Of a stretch of DNA of 64,000 nucleotides, positions 50,401 to 58,203 are shown piece by piece. The notes beneath the pieces were generated by a model. The model was not told where the DNA came from and ran no database searches. It saw only the letters and a program-made list of their open reading frames with translations. Each line of letters begins with the position of its first letter. Position 1 is the first letter of the stretch. Source of the stretch: an uncultured Alphaproteobacteria bacterium. GTDB lineage: Bacteria > Pseudomonadota > Alphaproteobacteria > RF32 > CAG-239. The stretch spans positions 1 through 64,000 of the forward strand of contig CAJUKS010000003.1 of NCBI GenBank assembly GCA_910587405.1, written 5' to 3'. Both the position numbers and the translations under genes were made by a program.

Positions 50401-51042
50401 TTATTTTTTTGCAATTAATGAAACGTAAGCATTCGTATTGCCGTCGGTATTTATTTCTGTGCTTTCGCTGATTTCTACGATTTCGAACTGAGTTGCCAAT
50501 TTTTGCATGTCATTTGTAGAGAAAAAATAATTGATGGGATTTTCGGGAGTTTCTCTATAGGCGTTTTCCGAAATTTTCTCGCCTCTTCCAAATTTAAAAT
50601 CTTTTGTGGATTTATTTTCTATAAAAACAAATCCTCCAACGGGTAAAATACGATACAAATTTTTGAATATTTCCTTGATTTTATCATCATTGAAGTAATG
50701 TAACGATAATCGTGCATATACACAGTCAAACATACTATCGGAGATTTTAGATAAGGCTTCAAATACATCCGCATGAATGGTATTCAATTCCGGAATCTCT
50801 TCTTTAAGCAATTTAATAGCCTCGGATGAAATCTCTAATGCCGTTACATCCAATCTTTTTTGTTTGAAGAAAGAGGTGTCTCGTCCACGTCCCGAACCAA
50901 TTTCTAACATATGATGTATCTTATTTTTTTGTATAAAAGACCACGCTTTTCTTGCAAAAGAACTTTCTTGTTTCTTCTTATTCTGACGACCTAAGTTTTT
51001 AATATCCCAAAATTTTTCAATTTCTTCTGTTGTGTCTCTCAT
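50401..51042 (-). CDS. SAM-dependent methyltransferase, class I
   Basis: The 213-residue protein has motif I MLEIGSGRGRDTSFF, VTALEISSEAI as motif II, MFDCVYARLSLHY as motif IV, and LYRILPVGGFVFIENKS. The fold is that of small-molecule or TehB-like methyltransferases. The substrate is unknown. It lies between the GNAT gene and an inverted GNAT remnant. Confidence 0.85.
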   Translation of the reverse strand: MRDTTEEIEKFWDIKNLGRQNKKKQESSFARKAWSFIQKNKIHHMLEIGSGRGRDTSFFKQKRLDVTALEISSEAIKLLKEEIPELNTIHADVFEALSKISDSMFDCVYARLSLHYFNDDKIKEIFKNLYRILPVGGFVFIENKSTKDFKFGRGEKISENAYRETPENPINYFFSTNDMQKLATQFEIVEISESTEINTDGNTNAYVSLIAKK

Positions 51043-51167
51043 TTTAATCCTTATTAGTTTGAAGATGGCTGAAAATCAACCACTTAAAAATGCTATATTT
51101 GAACTCGCCCAAAGTCAAGATAAATATAAAAAACGGCGTTCTTTTGCCTGCCTTTCGTTGGTAGTCA

Positions 51168-51290
51168 ACTTCCGTGATATTTACTGATTTTGACTATGCA
51201 CCGTCAAATAAATGTTATAAAGCTGTCGGGTATGAACTTATGAGCACTCTTGCAAACTATAAATTAAAGAAACCTCAGTCCGTGGATTAA
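51168..51290 (+). pseudogene. Remnant of a GNAT acetyltransferase gene (3' end, inverted relative to 49430)
   Basis: Translation of the plus strand from about 51174 gives VIFTDFDYAPSNKCYKAVGY and then ELMSTLANYKLKKPQSVD with a TAA at 51288. This closely matches the last 39 residues of the GNAT protein at 49430-50248 on the opposite strand. There is no start or N-terminal part. It marks an inverted duplication flanking the methyltransferase gene. The rest of the 51043-51380 gap shows no gene. Confidence 0.85.
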
Positions 51291-51380
51291 ATAAAGAAGC
51301 TAAAGTAAAATATTTAATATGTTATGATTTATCTTGAAAATCGGAACTTGGTATTATAATGTGACGCAAGGAGAAAAGCC

Positions 51381-52421
51381 ATGCCGTTAAAACAGTTTTT
51401 TATAAAAATAAATCAGACTTTATTTTCAGAAAGCATTTTAAAGCTCTTTTTTTCCTACAAAGGAAGTATAGCCCGTATTCCTTATATCACTGCCATTCTT
51501 TTACTTTGGGCAATCGAAAAACTTTGCATTATAAATTTTCTGACATTTATTTTTGTATATCTTTTTTTAATATATTGTTGGGCTGCTTTGATACAAAAGC
51601 GTTCCCGGTCATTTAACAGTACGGGAACATGGTATATTTTTACTAATTTTCTTTTTATTTATACATTATGTTTAATTTATGGCTTGGACATGTCATTTTT
51701 CCCGGCAATAAAAGGATTTGTATATCTGATAGGGAGTATTACCGTTATTGCCAATTTGATTTTGGTCATGAGACCGGCCCAAAAGGAAGTTGACAAGCAA
51801 AAAAGAAGTTTTTTAACACATTTTCCTGTAGTTTTTACGATTTTGGCCTTTGCCGGAATTTTTTTAGTGTTTGAGTTAAAAGACAGATATATGCCGGATA
51901 CCAACCGGCCGGCTTTTCATTTGGGGTTATCCATAGGCGAAATATATCGCCATACGTACGGATATCCGGAGTTTTGTAAAGCACAGGGATATGAGATGGT
52001 TAATTATCCGCTCAAAGTACGAGAAAAGTTTAAGAAGGAAATAGAAATAGCTGAAAATGACCAAATGGCTTTGTTGGCAAAAGCAACAACTAAAAACTAC
52101 AAGTCCATTCAAGATTTTTATACGGATGAGGATGTTTGGGGCAACCGGAAAAAGCGTCTAGAAGTTCCAGCAGATTTTTTTGAAGCATTGCGACAACGGT
52201 TAATCCTGCTTGAAATTGCCGAAGAACGGCAAATTGACAAAGAACAGGTAAAAGTAACCAAAGAAGATGAAGGGAGGGTAAGTTTGAAAGACGCCTGTAA
52301 ATTTGTTGATGAGGATGCGGAATATTTTGTTTCATCAGATTGCCCTTTTAGCTATATCTTAAATTATGCCGGGAAATATTCAGATTGCGGTACATACTTT
52401 AATACTAAAAGGCAAGAATAA
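51381..52421 (+). CDS. Membrane protein with DUF805-like N-terminal domain
   Basis: The 346-residue protein has an N-terminal part resembling DUF805 (LFFSYKGSIARIPYITAILLLWAIEKLC) with four or five helices, a further helix (FLTHFPVVFTILAFAGIFLVFEL), and a C-terminal soluble region of about 170 residues, rich in charged residues, that is not recognised. AAGGAG precedes the ATG. Function unknown. Confidence 0.65.
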   Translation: MPLKQFFIKINQTLFSESILKLFFSYKGSIARIPYITAILLLWAIEKLCIINFLTFIFVYLFLIYCWAALIQKRSRSFNSTGTWYIFTNFLFIYTLCLIYGLDMSFFPAIKGFVYLIGSITVIANLILVMRPAQKEVDKQKRSFLTHFPVVFTILAFAGIFLVFELKDRYMPDTNRPAFHLGLSIGEIYRHTYGYPEFCKAQGYEMVNYPLKVREKFKKEIEIAENDQMALLAKATTKNYKSIQDFYTDEDVWGNRKKRLEVPADFFEALRQRLILLEIAEERQIDKEQVKVTKEDEGRVSLKDACKFVDEDAEYFVSSDCPFSYILNYAGKYSDCGTYFNTKRQE

Positions 52422-52487
52422 GTTTTAGCCTGATAACTTTCCGTTTTTTGAGAAAAGAAGTCGTGTGTAAATGAAATTTTCATTATA

Positions 52488-52507
52488 TGACATCAATGTC
52501 ACTTAAT
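52488..52507. repeat. 20-bp direct repeat, left copy, bounding the restriction-modification island
   Basis: TGACATCAATGTCACTTAAT here matches TGACATTAATGTCACTTAAT at 63427-63446 with one difference. The core GACATTAATGTC is a perfect palindrome in the right copy. The two lie just outside mod1 and the helicase gene respectively. Confidence 0.72.
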
Positions 52508-52637
52508 GGAAATACCTCAAAAGTTAGCTTGCGTATGTTTTTCTTGTCAAAAAAATCTTGGAAAAACTTGCTTTTAGAGAATTAACCCGATAAAATAAAA
52601 CAATTCGTTTATACCAATAACTTTAAGAGATTGTTTT

Positions 52638-54596
52638 ATGGAACAAAATTTAGAAATTCAAAAGATTGACGGCAAAAGTATGGATATTGAGGCTGCGGAA
52701 AAAGAAAAGCTGAAAGCCGTATTTCCGGAGTGTTTTGCTGAGGGGAAACTCAATATTGACAAGTTATTGAGCCTGTGCGGCGAATATATCGACAATGACT
52801 TTGAAAAATATAAGTTTGAATGGAAAGGCAAGTCTGAATGTTATCGCATTGCCGGAAAACGCTCAACCGGCACTTTAAGACCTTGCCCGGAAGAAAGTGT
52901 TGATTTTGATAAAACGAACAATCTCTATATTGAGGGTGATAACCTCGAAGTTTTGAAACTCTTATAATCAGCCTACTATCGCAAAGTCAAGATGATTTAC
53001 ATTGATCCGCCATATAATACCGGAAATGATTTTGTATATGAGGATGACTTTAAAGATCCGTTGGCCAAATACAAAGAAGTTACCAGTCAAACGACCAAGT
53101 CAAATCCTGAAACAATGGGGCGCTATCACACAAATTGGCTGAATATGATGTACCCGCGTTTGCGCTTGGCGGCAAACTTACTCCGTGATGACGGGGTGAT
53201 TTTTATCAGTATTGACGATAATGAAGTCACTAACCTCCGCCGCTTGTGTGATGAAGTGTTCGGAGAAGAGAATTTTGTAGCACAAGTTGTTTGGCAAAAA
53301 AAATATGCTGCTACAAACGATTCAAAAGGCTTTTCTACTACACACGACTATATTGTTGTATATCAAAAGAGTAGCTCATTTAATCGCAATTTATTACCAA
53401 GAACTGAAGAACAGAATAAACCATATAAAAATGATGATAATGACGGTAAAGGATTATGGCGTTCAGATAATCTTTTAGTAAAATCTTTTTCGGAGAGTGG
53501 TGTCTATCCTATCGTAAACCCTAACACAAAAGAAGAATTTTATCCTCCAAAAGGTAGCTGTTGGCGAGCAAGTCGGGATACTATGAAACAGTGGTTGGAT
53601 GAAAATAGAATTTATTTTGGAAAAGACGGAAAAGGTGCTCCACAGTTAAAAAGGTATTTAAATGAAGTTCAACAAGGACGAGTTCCTGTTACTTGGTGGA
53701 CATTTGAAGAAGTCGGGCACAATGACGCCGCTAATAAAGAAGTTCAAGCTCTATTTGGAGGTAAAGCACCTTTTGATACACCAAAACCTACAACATTATT
53801 AGCACAAATGTTACGAATTGGAAGTGATAAAGATGATATCATCCTTGACTTCTTCTCCGGCTCGGCAACAACGGCTCATGCGGTTATGCAGTTAAACGCC
53901 GAAGACGGTGGTAATCGCCAGTTTATTATGGTACAACTACCGGAGGTTACAGATGAAAAGTCCGAAGCGTTCAAAGCCGGTTATAAAAATATCTGTGAAA
54001 TCGGTAAAGAGCGTATTAGAAGAGCCGGTGCTAAAATCAAAGAAGAATTCTCTTCACGTCATGCTAAACTACAAAATCGTCATGCTGAACTTGTTTCAGC
54101 ATCTCATGGGATCCCGAAACAAGTTCGGGATGACGGTGTTGGCGTTCGGGATGACGATAATGGTTTAGACCTTGGCTTCAAAGTCCTTAAACTTGATTCT
54201 TCCAACCTCGTCAAATGGGACGATACCCCGATAGGAAACAACGATATGGCCGATTTATTTGCCCGTATGGATTCTATGGATGAAACAATCAAAAAAGACC
54301 GCTCAGACTTGGACGTCGTTTTTGAAGTGATGTTAAAACTAGGTATTCCGCTTACTTATAGCGTGAATGAAACAACAGTCGGAAGCCGCAAAGTCTATTC
54401 AATCGGTGATGATGGCTTGGTTTTGATTTGCCTTGATAAATCCAACGGGGGGATCACGCCAGAAGACATAACCGCTATGTGCGATTTAACTCCGGCCAAA
54501 ATCATCGCCGCCGAAGAAGCCTTCAAAGATGATATAGCCCTCTCTAACGCTTACTATATCAGCAAAGACAAGGGTATTGAGATTGAATTGTTGTAG
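52638..54596 (+). pseudogene. mod: Type III modification methyltransferase Mod, copy 1, interrupted by TAA
   Basis: This matches Mod at 58204 over both ends. Codon 110 (52965-52967) is TAA where the second copy has CAA (Gln), in an otherwise identical LKLL-x-SAYYRKVKM context, so a single C-to-T change splits it into a 109-residue piece and a downstream frame from 52992 (534 residues). The later frame keeps DPPYNTGNDF, the target-recognition region and FFSGSATTAHAV, the motif order of beta-class N6-adenine methyltransferases. Its central region (53289 to about 53840) is unrelated to that of copy 2. A palindromic element is inserted in frame at 54078. Reinitiation at 52992 is possible but has no ribosome site. 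Confidence 0.88.
54078..54135. repeat. 58-bp palindromic element A, in frame in mod copy 1
   Basis: The arms CGTCATGCTGAACTTGTTTC and the near reverse complement GAAACAAGTTCGGGATGACG flank an 18-base centre. It codes for RHAELVSASHGIPKQVRDDG within Mod. Truncated related sequence (CGTCATGCTAAACT) lies just before it. Confidence 0.9.
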
Positions 54597-54665
54597 GTTG
54601 TAAGTATGAAAAACGAAATAATTACAATATGTAATCCGTTAATAGGAAAACAATTATTCTATTAC

Positions 54666-54723
54666 CGTCATGCTGAACTTGTTTCAGCATCTTATGAGAT
54701 CCCGAAACAAGTTCGGGATGACG
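54666..54723. repeat. 58-bp palindromic element B, intergenic
   Basis: This is the same element between mod copy 1 and the GIY-YIG gene, followed by a partial second right arm (GTTCGGGATGACAGG). As the only intergenic copy, it shows the element as it lies outside coding sequence. Confidence 0.9.
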
Positions 54724-54760
54724 GTAGGAAAGTTCGGGATGACAGGAAAAGAATAAATTA

Positions 54761-55048
54761 ATGAAACAAGGATATGTTTATATAATGACAAATGAAAAAA
54801 ATACCTCGTTTTACATTGGTGTAACAAATGACATAATTCGGCGTGTTTATGAACATAAAAATGATTTAATTGATGGATTTACTAAACATTATCGTTTGCA
54901 TAAGTTAGTTTATGTAGAACAAACAGAATTATTAACAGATGCGATTGCCCGAGAAAAACAGTTGAAAAATTGGCATAGAGATTGGAAAATAAATTTAATA
55001 AGAAAAATTAATCCTGATTTTAGGGATTTGTATGGAGATTTTGCATGA
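54761..55048 (+). CDS. GIY-YIG nuclease-domain protein
   Basis: The 95-residue protein has GYVYIMTNEKNTSFYIGVTNDIIRRVYEHK (GYVYI and YIGVT are the GIY-YIG halves), then HKLVYVEQTELLTDAIAREKQLKNWHRDWKINLI, typical of the small YhbQ/UPF0213-type endonuclease-like proteins. Its role is unclear in general. It starts 37 bases after palindromic element B and overlaps the res start by four bases. Confidence 0.9.
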   Translation: MKQGYVYIMTNEKNTSFYIGVTNDIIRRVYEHKNDLIDGFTKHYRLHKLVYVEQTELLTDAIAREKQLKNWHRDWKINLIRKINPDFRDLYGDFA

Positions 55049-58000
55049 AACTAAAATTTAAAAAACAAAATTTTCAGGAAAGAGCCGTCAATGCGGTGGC
55101 GGATTTGTTTAAGGGGCAGGAAAAGGCGAATGCGACTTTTTCGATTGCGGATAATTCTGCACAGATGAACTTTTTGCAAAATGAGTTTGGTTTTGGCAAT
55201 AAACTTTTATTAGATAAAGAAACGCTTGTTGCCAATTTGCAAAATGTGCAAAAAAGCCAGTCTTTGCCGCAAACAGAAGCAGATACTAGCAAAGCTCTGC
55301 CAATTTCGATTGAAATGGAGACAGGAACAGGCAAAACATACGTTTATACCAAAACCATTTTGGAACTGCACAAACGCTATGGGTTTACTAAATTCATTAT
55401 TGTTGTGCCGAGTGTCGCTATTCGTGAGGGCGTAAATAAATCTTTTCAGATTACCGAGGAACATTTCAAAAATCAGTATGACAGCGTGCCTTATCGTTAT
55501 TTTATCTATAATTCTGGAAAGTTGTCAGATGTGCGGGCTTTTGCCACCTCAAACAATATCGAAATTATGATTATTAACATTGACGCATTTAAAAAAGCCG
55601 AAAATATCATTAATCAGGAACAGGACAAGCTCAACGGCGAAACAGCCATGAGATATATCCAAGATACAAATCCGGTTGTGATTATTGACGAGCCGCAAAG
55701 TGTTGATAATACCCCAAAAGCCAAAGAAGCGATTGCGGCCTTAAATCCGTTATGCGTGTTAAGATATTCCGCAACACACCGCGAAAAACAAAACCTTGTC
55801 TATCGATTAACACCGGTTGACGCTTATCAAATGGGCTTGGTTAAGCAAATTTGCGTTATTTCAAACTCAATTATCAACGATTCAAACAAACCGTATATTG
55901 CCTTAAAGTCTGTTTCAGCAACTAACGGATTCACCGCAAAAATTGAAATGGATATTGAAGATAAAAGCGGTAAAGTATCCCGCAAAACAATTACGGTTAA
56001 ACCTAATGATGACTTGTATGTCTTATCCGGTCATCGGCAGCTTTATGAAGAATATGTTGTGTCCGGTATTGATTGTACGTCGGGGTATGAATGTGTTGAA
56101 TTCGCAAATTCAGAATGTGTAATGCTTGGCAAGGCCATCGGCAGCGTTGATGAAAATGTGATGAAGCGTGCGCAAATTTATCATACAATCAAAACTCATC
56201 TGGATAAAGAATTGCGGTTGGCAGACAAAGGAATTAAAGTCTTGTCATTATTCTTTATTGATGAAGTCAAAAAATACCGCACCGAAGACGGCGGTAAAGG
56301 AATTTACGCTGAAATGTTTGAATCCTGCTATCAGGAATTGATAAGCAAACCCAAATATGCGGTATTGAAAGAAAAATTCAATACAGATGTTGCCAAAGCG
56401 CATAATGGTTACTTCTCTCAGGATAAAAAGGCAAATATTAAAGATACCAAAGGCGATACTTTGGCAGATGATGATACCTACAATACAATTATGAAAGATA
56501 AGGAATGGCTGTTGTCGTTTGATTGTCCGCTTCGCTTTATCTTTTCCCATTCCGCCTTAAAAGAAGGTTGGGATAATCCGAACGTTTTTCAGGTTTGTAC
56601 CTTGATTGATCAAAAATCTGTTTTTACCTGCCGCCAAAAGATTGGCCGCGGCTTGCGTTTGTGTGTTAACCAAGACGGCGAACGCATAGAAGACAAGGAT
56701 ATTAACGTTTTACACGTTGTTGCAAATGAAAGTTTTGCTGAATTTGCCGATAAGCTGCAAAGAGAAATTGAAGACGAAACCGGAATTAAATTTGGTGTGC
56801 TTGAGTTGGATATGCTGATTGGCACAACTTATGAAGAAGAAAAAGAAGTTGAAAGAACAGTAACTCATACAGAAGCTGCAGAAATTATTGAAACATTGCA
56901 AAAATCCGGTGTGATTGATGAAACCGGAACGATAACACAAGAAGTTGAAGCAGAGGTTGTTCAGAAAAAACTTGAAAATATCCCCGAGCCTTTGAAAAAA
57001 GAAGTTGTCGAAACCTTAAAAACAGAAAAATCCGTTTCTGTTGCAGCTTTAACCAACACAACCTATAAAGAAAAGGTTGTTGAACAAGTCGCGATTGACT
57101 ATGAACAGGCTTCCCAAATTTTGGAAGATTTGCAAAAGACTAAGGTTATTGATAACAAAGGCAAGATTAAAGACACGATGAAAGCCCAACTTGCCGCCGG
57201 AACGCTTGATTTGGGTGAACGTTGGAGCAAGGCCGTTCAGCGTGCTGTTGTTCAAGCAATGAATAAAGCTGATAATAAGCCGATAATTCGTGACGCAAGC
57301 AAAGAAGTAACGGTAAAATTAAAGAAACAAGCTGTTTTAAGCCCAGAATTTCAGGAAATTTGGAACAGAATTAAACAAAAGACAACCTATCGTGTTCAGT
57401 TCAATTTAGAAAAACTTATTGAAAACAGTATTAAAGAGATTAAGGAAATGCCAACAATCGGAGCGGCAAGATTGGTTAGCCAAAGTGCCTCTGTAAATAT
57501 TCAAAAATCCGGTGTTTCCCATACGCAACAAGGAATGGTAACCGAAGATTTGAATAGAAACTATGACGTTCTGCCGGATATTTTGCGTTTAATCTCAACC
57601 AAAACTTTGTTAAAACGTTCGACTGTCAATAAGATTATTCAGGAGAGCGGACGCTTGGCAGAGTTCTTGAAAAATCCGCAGGAATTTTATGAAAAGACTT
57701 TGGAAATTATTGAAAGAAACCGCCATAAATTGGCAATAGACGGGATTAAATATATTAAACTGGCCGGGGAAGAGTACTATATTCAAGAGATTTTTGACAG
57801 TTCGGAACTTATTGCCAACCTTGATAAAAATGCGGTTGCGGTTGAAAACAGCGTGTACGATTACGTTATTTATGACAGCGGTATTGAAAACAAGTTTGCA
57901 CTTGCGTTGGATTCGGATCCTGATGTTAAAATGTTTTTCAAGATTCCAAGCCGCTTTAAGATTGAAACACCGATTGGCACATATAATCCCGATTGGGCGG

Positions 58001-58194
58001 TTTATCTGGAAAAGAACGGCGAACAAAAACTTTACTTTGTTTTGGAAACCAAAGGGACTGACAATTTATTCTTACTCAGAGATGAAGAAAGGTTGAAAAT
58101 CCATTGCGGCGCACAACACTTCAAAGCGTTGGATGATATACGGTTTTCTGAACAACCGGTCAAAGATTGGAAAGAATTTAGGCAAACTGTTTAA
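55045..58194 (+). CDS. res: Type III restriction enzyme, Res subunit
   Basis: The 1049-residue protein has a helicase core with Walker A METGTGKTY (residues 91-99), DEPQ in VIIDEPQSV (about 213-219), ILRYSATHRE, and the late motif TCRQKIGRGLRLCV. The C-terminal nuclease has NPDWAVYLEKNGEQKLYFVLETKGT (about 982-1005), the PD-...-ETK of PD-(D/E)xK enzymes. It cuts DNA with Mod after ATP-driven contact of two unmethylated sites. GGAG precedes the ATG. mod copy 2 starts nine bases after it ends. Confidence 0.95.
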   Translation: MKLKFKKQNFQERAVNAVADLFKGQEKANATFSIADNSAQMNFLQNEFGFGNKLLLDKETLVANLQNVQKSQSLPQTEADTSKALPISIEMETGTGKTYVYTKTILELHKRYGFTKFIIVVPSVAIREGVNKSFQITEEHFKNQYDSVPYRYFIYNSGKLSDVRAFATSNNIEIMIINIDAFKKAENIINQEQDKLNGETAMRYIQDTNPVVIIDEPQSVDNTPKAKEAIAALNPLCVLRYSATHREKQNLVYRLTPVDAYQMGLVKQICVISNSIINDSNKPYIALKSVSATNGFTAKIEMDIEDKSGKVSRKTITVKPNDDLYVLSGHRQLYEEYVVSGIDCTSGYECVEFANSECVMLGKAIGSVDENVMKRAQIYHTIKTHLDKELRLADKGIKVLSLFFIDEVKKYRTEDGGKGIYAEMFESCYQELISKPKYAVLKEKFNTDVAKAHNGYFSQDKKANIKDTKGDTLADDDTYNTIMKDKEWLLSFDCPLRFIFSHSALKEGWDNPNVFQVCTLIDQKSVFTCRQKIGRGLRLCVNQDGERIEDKDINVLHVVANESFAEFADKLQREIEDETGIKFGVLELDMLIGTTYEEEKEVERTVTHTEAAEIIETLQKSGVIDETGTITQEVEAEVVQKKLENIPEPLKKEVVETLKTEKSVSVAALTNTTYKEKVVEQVAIDYEQASQILEDLQKTKVIDNKGKIKDTMKAQLAAGTLDLGERWSKAVQRAVVQAMNKADNKPIIRDASKEVTVKLKKQAVLSPEFQEIWNRIKQKTTYRVQFNLEKLIENSIKEIKEMPTIGAARLVSQSASVNIQKSGVSHTQQGMVTEDLNRNYDVLPDILRLISTKTLLKRSTVNKIIQESGRLAEFLKNPQEFYEKTLEIIERNRHKLAIDGIKYIKLAGEEYYIQEIFDSSELIANLDKNAVAVENSVYDYVIYDSGIENKFALALDSDPDVKMFFKIPSRFKIETPIGTYNPDWAVYLEKNGEQKLYFVLETKGTDNLFLLRDEERLKIHCGAQHFKALDDIRFSEQPVKDWKEFRQTV

Positions 58195-58203
58195 GGAACT
58201 AAA

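Noticed and set aside
54078..54723. Palindromic elements as a CRISPR array or IS ends
   Set aside because: Copies are few, irregularly spaced and mostly within genes; no transposase is present and no target duplication is clear.
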